Source: Fagopyrum homotropicum
Taxonomy: Eukaryota; Streptophyta; Magnoliopsida; Caryophyllales; Polygonaceae
Assembly (NCBI GenBank): GCA_033239125.1
Contig: BSWB01000001.1
Span: 112,958,916-113,022,915, forward strand
Length of the DNA: 64,000 nt
Direction: 5' to 3'
Shown here: piece after piece, positions 54,231 to 64,000 of the stretch
Position numbering within the stretch: the first letter of the stretch is position 1
How the letters are laid out: each line of letters begins with the position of its first letter
The notes under the pieces: generated by a model
Databases searched by the model: none
Told to the model about the DNA's origin: nothing
What the model saw: the letters and a program-made list of their open reading frames with translations, nothing else
Position numbers and translations under genes: made by a program

Positions 54231-54539
54231 CTGGTTATATCGGCTTCATACAACATAATCATCTCATCTCGTGGTACATCTTACTCGTACCTGAATGTAC
54301 TGAATAAGGCGTACAATGGGTATACCATAATATTCTATGTCTCCATCTGCATCAGCAGGTACACAAAATTGGTCATGACTCTTCATCAATCCATCTACTC
54401 CCATGGAGAACTATGGTGCCTCAGTAGACATCCTTTCTCTAAACCTTGTCAAGGCCGGGTAGGTCTCCTGCTTCTGTTGGACCTCATCCAACAGACCAGG
54501 TAGAACCTCTGAGGTAACTGGGTATCCTCATCAAGGAAC

Positions 54540-55320
54540 TAATTGTCCAACTCTAACCAAGCTAGATCTCTCTGAAATTGAGGCTGAACTATCAGTCTCA
54601 CAATCATCTTCTCTTGGAGCGTCTTTCCATTCAAGTTATCGGCGACAACATTCAACTTCTCTAAATGATATGGAATCTTCAAGTGAAAGTCTTGATCAAT
54701 TTAAGCTCTTAACACTGGCGGTTATTCAACCCCTGTTGCATAAATTATACTCCAGGTTTCTATGATCTATAGAAATCTGACATGAAGATCACACCGGTAC
54801 GGTCTTCTCAAAAGACTCGCAAATGAATACGTAATCATATAAAATCCTTCCTCAAAGCATTGATAGCAATCGGCTGAGCCGAGAAAACTACGTATCCCTT
54901 AATGTTCATCAGTATCTCCCATGGTACAACATACTAAATTCTCGCCAGGTCAACCATGATCCCACTGGCGGAGACAACATGGCCTAAAAAGACTACCACT
55001 GGCATCTCAACTTACACTTAGAGAGCGTAGCATACAACCCTCTATCTCTCGAAATCTGCAGAACGGTCCTCAGACGATCGGTCTACTATTCTCTGCTATG
55101 AGAGTATACCGACATGTCATCCATGAAGTCCACCACCAAAAAATCAAGGAAGTCGATGAAGATATTATTCATCAACTCCATAAAAACTACTAAAACATTC
55201 GTCAACCCAAATGACATCACTACAAACTCGTAGTGTCCATAACGGGTATGGGATGCTATCTCATATACATGCTGCTCTCTCATCCATGACTAGGGATATC
55301 TTGAGCACAAAGGAATCCTG
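54540..55320 (-). pseudogene. Tekay reverse transcriptase relic
   Basis: The 55086-55283 - strand frame shows TRYGHYEFVVMSFGLTN and the catalytic region FMDDMSVYS (Asp-Asp kept). Further on, FLGHVVSASGI (near 54970) is the RT thumb motif. Multiple stops and shifts separate them. Confidence 0.75.
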
Positions 55321-56239
55321 AAAACAAAATTGCTTCTTGAAGCTAACTCATCAGGTCGTCAATACGGAACATGGAACCTACTAGGGTAAAAGAAGTCTGT
55401 TTCAGTCAAATTTTTCAAGTTATCAGTACAATATCTCAACAAGCACCATATAGTGTGGCTTTCCCATTCAATCTTGTATCATACTTCAACTCGATAACAA
55501 TGTTCACACTCCGTTGAGGTGGCAACTAGACGGTTCAGTAACACGTCTATAAACTCATAAACAACTGGAATACCTTCCAATGTTGGACTATCTCGCTCCT
55601 TCATGGTATAACACTAGAAGACGTCACATCCCTGTGCTATCAGCTCGATGCTCGTACAGTCCTGATGACAAACCCGTCTCTTCAAAGGTCTTAACCTCAG
55701 AAGACCTCTATTTAACTCAACTCAGTAAAGACTATAATAGTCTTACTATTAAAAGCTAACACCGCATGATATCTATTCATCCAAACCATACACATAATGA
55801 CTTCCTCATGCACCTACGACATGACAAAGAAGTCTGCAACCATACACGGGTCCCTGAAATAAGGGAACAAACACGCATCTCACGGGTATCTCAGACCCAA
55901 AAAGGTAATCCTGTAAAGGAAAATCCACCTTCTACTATATACAAAAAGTCAACCATTAACTCATGCATCGAAAGACATGAAGTGCATAGCACTCACAACA
56001 AGCAAAACTCCACCAGGTAAACCATTAACGAGAATGGTACCTATAACAGCTAACACTCGTAGCTCCACTACATATCATCACTCAATGACAGATCCATGCT
56101 CCTCAGGTATCATTGAGGTCATTACTATAGCCTCCACTTCCACTCTTTCTGCACCGGAAAGAGGAAGGTCTTGATGGGAAGAAATACCATCGTGCTGACA
56201 GAAAGGGCCAGATGGCCTAGCTCACCACAAGTGAAACAA

Positions 56240-56900
56240 GCTATCAGTGCCAAAGGGCACACAGAACGCAAATGATCTGGATAGCCACAACTGAAACATA
56301 ATCATCCCATCCTTGCAACCTGTGCAACTGAAGGGTAACTCGACCTTCGTCATCCACCTGGAATGATCTCACTCTTGAAGGGAACCTGTAAAGGCAATGC
56401 CTTGCCCTGTCGACAAAACTTCGCTCTATGCCCTGCTTTACCACACGTAAAGCATGTGATGGGAGCCTTTGGGCACACAGCTCGCCAGTGTCCCAACTTC
56501 CACGCAATTAAAACACTGTAGTTCATTGTCAGTCATCTTTATGGCCAAAGGATCACTAGATTGTCCTGATATCGGACTTGGTTCCCCATTCATCATCTTT
56601 GCTTCTCCAGTAACTGATTCAGTCCATTGCTTCTTTCCGGATCCAGAAGCTTCAGTTGATCTCACAATTGTTGGTAAATCTGGTGTCGATCTACCCGCTA
56701 TCACCGCTTCATATACTTGTTACATATATTCTTGAAACTCGGATCTACTCATGGAGACACGATCAGCCTCTTCAAATTCGTTCTCTACCATAGGGGAAAC
56801 AACAGCGGAAACTGGTCCCTGACTTATCACCACTGGAGGAAGAGGGGGTGTACCCCTACCTCATCCACTATAGATACTACTCTAGTCTGAGTAATCTGTA
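56240..56900 (-). pseudogene. Tekay gag relic with zinc knuckle
   Basis: - strand frames show CFNCVEVGTLASCVP, a damaged CCHC knuckle near 56510, in a Ser/Pro-rich context. The capsid core is not identifiable. 55330-56235 (protease region) has no clear motif. Confidence 0.6.
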
Positions 56901-57170
56901 GGATATACGCACCTAATCTTATAAGGCTATATATATGCCATATGTATCGATATGTATATAATACATCCACATAATCCATAGTACACACATATATATATAT
57001 ACATATCTACGCTGCAGAGATCCATGGCAGAGGTGACGACTTCTCGTACATTCTATCCCAAAACCACACTTAAAACCAAAACCTTTGAAAACGTCAGATC
57101 CCATGTGGGCTCTGTTTATTTTACCTATCAAACCTCATTGTAGGTAGCAAGTGCCATTGTTGTCAACCTG

Positions 57171-57183
57171 GGCTCTGATACCA
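57171..57183 (-). promoter_or_regulatory. Primer binding site, initiator-Met tRNA type
   Basis: GGCTCTGATACCA on the + strand, so TGGTATCAGAGCC on the - strand, four bases inside the LTR end. Confidence 0.9.
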
Positions 57184-57187
57184 ACTC

Positions 57188-58837
57188 TGTAACACCCCAA
57201 ATCCGCGGGACTCGGGATGTCACATTGGGCTAGGATCTCACAATGGATCCTGACCCTAGCCTGACAACAAGTTCACTGGACCTTACAACATGGCACTGAC
57301 AGATATAAAACAAATACACAAAACAGTATAAACTGTACGACCCAAAGTAAACAACAACATAGCCGAGTATATAAAACGACATCCTCACATAGGAGGTACA
57401 AAAGATCATCCTCACACAGGAGGGGAAACACAGCAACCCCAAACCAACCACCTAATGTACGAGAGTCCTCGGCCTGTCACCCTGCCAGATCACCCAGTAG
57501 CGCCTAACCTGTAAACATCTACAACACGGTATGAAACCGTTAGCTAACCATACATCTATGAGGTAATGCATAAGCACAAGCACAATCATGAAAGATAAAC
57601 ACATCAGCATGCTATCACACATTTACCCATTTATTATCTTTATATAATAACCATTCACTCAAAAACCGTATATATATAGATAGATGAAAGTATGTGACAC
57701 GAGGACCGATACATCCCCGCCTCTGAGTACAATGTCCAGCTGTACGAGTATCGGTCACACAATCCGTGTACCCTATGGGAGTGGATTGCGCCCTTCCTGT
57801 AAACCAGTCTGGCCTGACATCAGAGAACCTCCCAGACTCCACGGCGGGATGAAAGGGAAAGGTTATCACAGCCACGCAGTGGGGCAGTTAATAGAACATA
57901 GGTCGATAAAAACGACAACTCATGCTATCATAGCAAACATATAAAGCACACACTACTCATGCAAACACCCAATATAGGGATGGTAGCTAAGTAAGTCCTA
58001 CGGACTTACCTCAACCTCGTATAAAGCTCAACCACAACTGGATCACCTCAACACTGGAGGGACAACACAGCCTATAGACAAGGCATAGAGAGATGTCACA
58101 TCTCTTATCAAACAAAGGGTCATACCTAGACCCAAAGGGATCCATAGGGATCATATACATCCTATAACCTCAAATAATATGCTAAACCTTAAAGCCACAT
58201 CAGGGCATAAATCCAACTCATGATATCATCACCAACTAAAATCCTATAATTACCAGAATAATATAACGACCAAAATGGAAATTCCAATTATCCATTTTAA
58301 CCAACTTAAGGTCAACTTATACTAACCCGCAATACGGAAAACGAATAAATTCATAACTTATTTGTTACTAACCCGATATACGAATCGGAAGAAGATCCAG
58401 ACTCCTAGCGATACGGGGAGTAAGAGCGCGGTATGAAACCTTACATTTGATGACTTGCGGTGGTCGTCGGTGCTCCGATAGCGGTAAACGGAAGCTTTAC
58501 AAGAAAGCTAACAAACGGAAAATAACCTGGTACCACGTTGAAGAGAACAAGATAAGGGGCTCGATGGTATGATCGGTTTTGAAAACGGATCGAAGATGAA
58601 GGGTTTATAATTGATGGAGAGTAGCTCGGTGTTCTCTCGCTCAACTCTTCTGAAATGTTCGAAAGTGAAAGTGAATTGGGAAGATGAAGTCTGCAACTTT
58701 CATTTGTTAATATATATATATATATATGCAATTTGCAATTGCAATTGCAATCAACAACCGCCTTTCACATATGTATATAAATATATATAATATAATATAC
58801 ACATGTGAATTCATTCACAGCTTAGCCGCCTTCTATT

Positions 58838-58895
<58 letters not shown>

Positions 58896-59359
58896 ATCCA
58901 AGCTATTTAATTGAAACGTGGTTATAATTTTCGGTCTCCTAACTTTACCAAATTGGAATATCAAATTCGGAATATTATCGGGATAATTAATCCATAACTA
59001 TCTCGTAAATGGGCATTCCTGAGCCACATTTCTTAGCCGTTAAGAAACGAAATAACGACTCTTTTGGCCGTTTTGCCTCTCCATGTTATTTCATATCTAG
59101 AACATATCCGATGTCCTGATCATTTCTCTCAACTGCATTTTTATTAATTGGAGCTCCCAAATGCTCCAAATAACACCGGAGGGTAAAATAATTACCCGGG
59201 AGAAAAGTAAAAATTTCCCCAAACGTCCAAAATTACGCTAGGAACATAACGGTGGGACTCATACTCATCACTTGTGAAATCTTCGCGAGTTATATGTCAA
59301 TTACTATAACAATTAAGTTAATCAACATTAATTAAAATTCGAAAATCCTAGCTATTACA
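57188..59359 (-). repeat. 5' LTR of - strand Tekay element
   Basis: 2172 bp; longer than its twin mainly because the TA tract at about 58843-58893 is about 18 bp longer. Confidence 0.92.
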
Positions 59360-59642
59360 CATATCTTCTTGTGGAAGATCTTCTTAGTGATTTGAAATCT
59401 TTTAACGTCTCTTGACTTCTTCGTTCCCTTGGAATTCATTTCAAGGCCTCTAAACTCTAGTCTTACAAGGTCTTTTGAAGTCTCTTGCAAAACCTGCACT
59501 TCTTTTAATCCAAACCACTATACCAAACCAAACAACTCGATATATAAAAACTTCATTAGTTAGTGTATCAAACTGCTTCATTTGTGTTTAAGTCTTCCAT
59601 CATCAATACTTGTATAACTTTATAATCAAGGTGGAGTTTTCA

Positions 59643-59774
59643 ATCTCTCCCTTGATGGAAGACAACACAAATGTTTCCGTACCTGCATTTGTAAGGTTAA
59701 CGATGCATATATGACTATCAAAACATAAAATGCATAATATCGAATGTCAAATCACATTCATTTCTCCCCCTTTG
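59643..59774 (-). promoter_or_regulatory. Two polypurine tracts of - strand Sirevirus
   Basis: CAAGGGAGAGAT beside the LTR (59643-59654; one G to A change from the + copy) and AAAGGGGGAGAAA at 59761-59774. 59775-60050 is 3' noncoding and holds one family D site (ATCAAGGGCCTTGACA, 59904). Confidence 0.75.
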
Positions 59775-60054
59775 TCTTTCAACAAGGGAGAAAATTAGTT
59801 AAAGTATGGGAGTTTTAAAACATTACAACCCAAAGAAAAAGAGTATTTCCATAAAACCACAAAACAATTAAGCTTTTCAAAAAAACAAGCCTTTGATATC
59901 AGAATCAAGGGCCTTGACAGTCATGGACATCCTGAGAACTTCATTCTTTATACCACCTGGATGAGCTCCGTTTCCCAAAATGCTCCTTCAAACACATTTT
60001 CCTCCAACGATTCTGAGCATGGACGAGGTCAAGTTCTTTGCGAGAAAGGTTTGC

Positions 60055-61389
60055 TCACCTTTGATCAGAATTGTTATCATATTTCTTGACTACTCCAAAT
60101 TCTTCAATATTCAGAATGTCAGGATCCTCAGATGATGGTTGGCGAATAGGACGGTCTTTGACAATCTTATGGCATTGTGTCATGACCTGTTCAGCATCTT
60201 TTGTGGTAGCTTGTCCTTCTTCTTTTGTTAAGGGCTTGATGCTATTCGCAGTTGTAAGAGAAAGAGCGTTGACATGAAACATTTGATTAATTTTCTGATT
60301 AAGAATACCCAGTAGATCTTGTGTTTTGTCCAGCCGGTCAGTCACTGTTGATCTAAAGAAGACAAGATCGGTTCTCAAAGAGTCCATTGCTCTCTCTACA
60401 GCTTCCAGACGTTGTACTGTGGTATAATTCCAAGTTGGTTTCTCCTTTAAAACCCATATTCTTCTATAGTCAACTTTTGTCCTCTAAATCCCCAAACTGT
60501 CAAAGAATTTCTCATCCAATTCTCCACACACAATATGTTCCACCTCATCAGAATAATCAATAGAAAAATGCTGAAAGATTTTTGGAAGCAAATTTCCATA
60601 TGGCAAGTGATAATCATTGGGAGAATTTAACACATTGACCATATGAGAAAAAATAATTTTTGGAAGATTAACCTTTATCCCGTTCAGCACATGATACACA
60701 AACGCAAGTAATGTATTTGTCACCACATCTTTGTTGTTAATCCTTGGTACCACACATCTAACCAAAATAACATAAACAATTTTGGCTTCAAGGGTTAGAC
60801 AAGTAATAGTGGGTTGTGGCAGGGCATTGGGTAGAAGAAACTGTTCTTTGACCAATTGAATGATTATAGAAGGGGTAGGATGATCAAATACCTCATAGCG
60901 AGGAAGACCAAAGATATCAACAAGAACCTCTGTAGTAATGGTGATTTTCTTACCTTTGACAATCGAATCCAAAACCCATTCTACCCTTTCTCTTCTGGCA
61001 GTTAAGTTGATGTAGAACAACTTGGTTAATCTGGGGAAGGAGACTTGTCCTTGGTTGAGCATAAACTAGATAGAGCTTGCTTGGAGCACTTCAAGCCCTG
61101 GTAAATAAAAGCATGTGAAGAGCTCTCTATCGACAAGTTCACACATGCATTCATGTCATTCTTCGAACTCAATCAGCCATTTCTTGACGGCTGTTTGACT
61201 TCAAAACCAGTGTGAGGGAAGGCCCATCTTGGCAAAAATTTCAGCATCATTTAGATGAACTGAATCACTTGAGCTTGAATATGACCATGAGCTCGAGTCA
61301 GAGTCGGAGTCGGAGGAAATGTGAACCACTCTTTGTCTCTTGGGGGCCGATGATGATGCCTCATCAACTAAAGATCTCTTAGATGCCAT
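60055..61389 (-). pseudogene. Extra ORF after pol (env position), - strand Sirevirus
   Basis: ATG at 61389 (MASKRSLVDEASSSAPKRQR): a basic, possibly nuclear-localisation-type start followed by a Ser/Asp run (ISSDSDSDSSSW). Then comes a globular region (60484-61062: RERVEWVLDSIVKGKKITI, VDIFGLPRYEVFDHP, LPYGNLLPKIF) resembling the 'putative plant transposon protein' domain family, and last a helical segment (60055-60387). All pieces lie in one reading frame, broken by stops at about 61201, 61156, 61066 and 60484. No membrane segment or signal peptide is seen, so there is no sequence support for an envelope role. The + strand element carries the same protein's second half. Confidence 0.75.
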
Positions 61390-61748
61390 GAGAATTTTTG
61401 AGAGAAAGATGAAGAGGGTTTGTGAAAATTGAAAGAGTAAAGCACATAGCTTGCAAAGAGAATATGAAGCGGAAGAGATAAAGAAAGAAGAGAAGTGGTA
61501 TTTAAGGGAAGAAGTCACATCAACCTAAGATCACTAAGATATTGAGAAATTCAAGATCTTGGGAGAATCATTGTTGATTAAAATTCTTTTCATAAGTTTT
61601 GGTAACCACTTTTCAAAATTCTTTAAATCTAAAAATAAAGTATTTTGAAATCCCTTTTAAAGAAAACTCTTAAAAAAATTAGAAATTTGCATATCTAAAA
61701 GATATGAATTCCTAATTGATCCGTATTTTAATTAACCTTTGAAATGTG

Positions 61749-61786
61749 TTTCAAGACCCTTGAATTGCCTTTCAAGGCCCTTGAAA
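61749..61786. repeat. Palindrome pair, family D (between pol and extra ORF)
   Basis: TTTCAAGACCCTTGAA (61749-61764) and TTTCAAGGCCCTTGAAA (61770-61786). 61390-61834 otherwise contains no gene. Confidence 0.8.
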
Positions 61787-61834
61787 ACATTAATTGGGAT
61801 GCATACGTAGGAACAAATAAAATGATTTACTCCC

Positions 61835-63091
61835 CTACGTTAATGTTTCCTTGTTCAACATACCAAGCTCCAATCTAATAAAATTAAATTGTTTCTCAAG
61901 AAGAGGCTTGGTAAAGATATCTACAAGCTGCAAGTTAGTAGATATGAAAGAGATCAAAACATCACCTTTCTCAACATGATCACGTATGAAGTGATGTCTT
62001 ACATCAATATGATTAGTCCTTGAATGCTGCACAGGATTTTTGGTTATAGAAATAGCACTAGTATTATAAAATTTTATGGGAATACCTTTCAACTCAAAGC
62101 CAAGATCACGAAGTTGGTGAGCAATCCATAGAATTTGTGCACAACAGGCTCCCGCAGCTATATATTCAGCTTCGGCTGTGGATAGGGCGACAGAATTTTG
62201 CTTCTTAGAGTGCCAACTGATTAGGGATGACCCTAAGAATTGGCAACATCCAGAAGTGCTTTTTCTATCGACCTTATAACCTGCAAAGTCTGCATCTGAA
62301 TAGCCAACAAGGTGAAACGAGCTTTGACGTGGGTACCAAAACCCTAGATCCTTAGTGTCATTGAGATACCAAAAAAATTTTTTCACAGCTATCAAATGTG
62401 ACTCTTTAGGATCAGCTTGAAATCTTGCACACATGCACACGCTAAACATAATGTCATGTCTATTAGTAGTTAAATACAACAATGAACCGATCATACCTCG
62501 ATACTCCTTTTGTACTACACTTTTGTCATCCTTGTCATTGTCAAACGAAAGTTTTAAACTCATAGGAGTCTTTGCGACCTTAGATTGATTCATTTTGTAC
62601 TTCTTAAGCAAGTCCTTAGTATACTTGCTTTGGTTGAGAAAAATTCCCTTCTTTGCTTGTGTAACTTGAAGTCCAAAAAAGAAATTTAGCTGACCCATTA
62701 AGCTCATTTCAAATTCCCTACACATAATATCTGAAAATTCCTTGTAAAGAGAATCATTAGTAGCACCGAATAATATATCATCAACATAGATTTGTACTAC
62801 TAATATATCGTTGCCTCTAGTTTTGATAAATAAAGTTTTATCAATCAAAACTCTTTTGAATTTGTTTTCAAGAATATATTTGGACAATCTTTCATACCAA
62901 GCTCGAGGAGCTTGCTTAAGACCATAAAGAGCTTTGGCCAATTTAAAAACGTGATCCGGAAATTCATCATTTTCAAAACCAGGAGGTTGAGCAACGTAGA
63001 CTTCTTCTTCCAAGAAGCCATTTAGAAAAGCACATTTTACATCCATTTGAAAAAGTTTTATGCTCATAAAAGATGCAAATGCAAGTAGCAT
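61835..63091 (-). pseudogene. Sirevirus RT and RNase H
   Basis: 419-codon open frame: FQMDVKCAFLNG, GLKQAPRAWYERL, the intact catalytic box YVDD at about 62778-62790 followed by ILFGAT, then the copia RNase H with DADFAGYKVDRKSTSG, STAEAEYIAA, and the C-terminal HIDVRHHFIRD and DIFTKPL motifs. The N-terminal RT part (63169-63393) is in another frame, so there is a frameshift near 63165, plus a further one near 63380. Both enzyme domains keep catalytic residues; the polyprotein as a whole is broken. Confidence 0.9.
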
Positions 63092-63168
63092 ACGTATGGC
63101 TTCTAACTTGGCAACCGGAGCAAAAGTCTCCTCATAATCAATACCTTCTTCTTGGTTCTAACCTTGTG

Positions 63169-63393
63169 CTATGTTTTATTTCGTATGACTTCGCCACTTT
63201 CATCCAACTTATTTCGAAAGACCCATTTCGTGCCGATGACAGATTGATGTTTTGGTCTTGAAGTAAGAGTCCAAACCTTGTTTCTCTCAAACTCATTTAG
63301 TTCGTTTTGCATGGCAATGATCCAATCGGGTTCTTGAAGAGCTTGAACATAATTCTTTGGCTCGATAAGAGACACGAACGCGGAGAAGCACAT
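63169..63393 (-). pseudogene. Sirevirus RT N-terminal piece
   Basis: VQALQEPDWIIAMQNELNEF and KVWTLTSRPKHQSVIGTKWV, the start of copia RT, in a frame different from both neighbours. Confidence 0.85.
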
Positions 63394-64000
63394 AGATTAT
63401 TCACTTTAGATCGAGTTTGAACTCCAGCGTTTGGATCTGAGATCATATTCTCTTGTGGATGGTATAAAGAGTATTGAAATTTCCTTCGTTTGTAAGATGG
63501 AGCAGATCCTGAGGGTTGAGCCTCATATGCTTGACTAGATTCAGGTACCGTTGATATATTGCCCTTGGATCCTATCTCAAGGCTTTGAAGTTGATTTTCA
63601 AGCCCTTCAAACGGAATTCTGACATCGCAGTTTTCTGTATCAAGGTCTTGAAGGTGTGATTCAAAGTCATGAGGATTTTCTTCGGTATCTTGAATCTTTT
63701 CTTGCATATTCTTTTCTTGATCTTTAGAATCTTCATCTTCATCCGAACTGTGATCTTCTTGTTGATTCAGATTTAGATCTGCAAAACTCTCACTCAAAGT
63801 ACCATCATTGCTTTCATCAAAAATAACATGGATATTTTCTTCAACAATTTTGGTACGTTTGTTATAGACACGATAGGCTTTGCTATTTGAAGCATATCCA
63901 ATGAATATTGCTTCATCACTACGTGCATCAAATTTCCCAAGGTTATCTTTGTCATTGTTATGAACAAAGCAAGTACATCCAAAAGGTTTGAAATATGAAA
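63297..64000 (-). pseudogene. Sirevirus integrase C-terminus and acidic linker
   Basis: From the window edge: KPFGCTCFVHN, then DEAIFIGYASNSKAYRVYN, then an acidic linker (NQQEDHSSDEDEDSKDQEKN) with palindrome-derived repeats and a basic patch (KRRKF). The linker frame is open 63297-63797 and goes out of frame with RT near 63380. Integrase core and upstream genes are beyond the window. Confidence 0.8.
63577..63665. repeat. Palindrome cluster, family D (- strand integrase-RT linker)
   Basis: CTCAAGGCTTTGAA (about 63577), TTTCAAGCCCTTCAAA (63597), ATCAAGGTCTTGAA (about 63639), TTCAAAGTCATGAG (about 63660). Same place as 10238-10334 but with different substitutions. Confidence 0.75.

Larger units (their letters stand above)
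50275..59359 (-). mobile_element. Complete Tekay-type element, young LTRs, dead genes
   Basis: LTRs 50275-52429 and 57188-59359 with perfect target duplication CATAT (50270-50274 and 59360-59364), initiator-Met primer site beside the right LTR, Tekay polypurine tract beside the left. The 4.76-kb interior has gag, RT and integrase relics in the right order on the - strand, none longer than about 90 codons. I counted roughly nine single-base differences between LTRs outside microsatellites (near 0.4 percent), so the insertion is recent although the genes are heavily broken. Confidence 0.92.
49354..59642 (-). repeat. 3' LTR of - strand Sirevirus (split)
   Basis: Two pieces, 49354-50274 and 59365-59642, about 1.2 kb in total. 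Ends TGAAGAACCG and GGAGTTTTCA are the reverse complements of the + copy's ends. Palindrome sites of family D lie at 49443-49540 and near 59439. Confidence 0.85.
49354..64000 (-). mobile_element. Sirevirus-type Ty1/copia element, - strand, continues off the window
   Basis: In element sense from the right edge: integrase C-terminus, acidic linker, RT, RNase H, extra ORF, polypurine tracts, 3' LTR. The 5' half is beyond 64000. Same family as 7261-13838 but better kept in RT and RNase H. GATTT at 49349-49353 would be its left target-duplication copy. Its 3' LTR is split by the Tekay element at 50275-59359. Confidence 0.88.

Noticed and set aside
60055..61389. Envelope glycoprotein gene
   Set aside because: The position is right, but there is no signal peptide, no membrane segment and no Cys pattern; described only as an extra ORF.

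Overview
The window is plant nuclear DNA, most likely from a eudicot, and consists almost entirely of LTR retrotransposons nested inside one another. I found no convincing host gene, rRNA, tRNA or CRISPR array. Three clades are recognisable: Athila-type Ty3/gypsy (tRNA-Asp-type primer binding site, AAGTATGGGGTATTT-type polypurine tract, very long LTRs); Tekay/Del-type chromovirus Ty3/gypsy (initiator-Met primer site, LTRs opening TGTAA); and Sirevirus-type Ty1/copia (AAGGGGGAGAT polypurine tract, an extra ORF after pol). The species cannot be fixed from the sequence.

Layout: (1) 1-13838 is a + strand Sirevirus whose gag is cut by a + strand Athila-like element (its 3' LTR ends at 7260), which is itself cut by a - strand Athila element (1-5167) that has lost gag to RNase H. 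(2) 13839-14766 is an unassigned spacer with GC-rich palindromic repeats. (3) 14767 to about 48093 is an old, decayed - strand Tekay-like element. It is split by a Tekay-type solo LTR (14879-16128), an Athila-type solo LTR (16368-17902), a complete but coding-dead + strand Tekay element (18781-28632, target duplication CAACA), and a complete - strand Athila element (29179-46996, duplication TCACC). The last of these contains another complete Athila-type element (32888-39206, duplication AAATC). (4) 48094-49353 is AT-rich spacer with microsatellites. (5) 49354 to the window end is a - strand Sirevirus whose 3' LTR is split by a complete - strand Tekay element (50275-59359, duplication CATAT).

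Several young elements (paired LTRs almost identical) cannot encode a reverse transcriptase. The 29179-46996 element has a single 1240-codon ORF that runs gag-protease-integrase with RT and RNase H missing. The 32888-39206 element has only one ORF, coiled coil plus a degraded integrase piece. The two Tekay elements have no usable pol. All keep LTRs and priming signals, so they look like elements moved by enzymes supplied from elsewhere.

The most unusual signal is a set of short palindromes, different for each retrotransposon family: AAATCGGCCGATTT, CCACGGCCGTGG, CACCTCGGTCGAGGTG and TTCAAGGCCTTGAA. In the Athila families they recur as half-site/palindrome/half-site clusters of about 55-80 bp at the same relative places: about 300-400 bp and about 910-1070 bp into the LTR, and about 170-200 bp past a hairpin that follows pol. 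In one family they also lie within coding linkers. A second signal is a hairpin-plus-polypurine unit occurring twice in each of three Athila elements, with compensatory changes in the stems.
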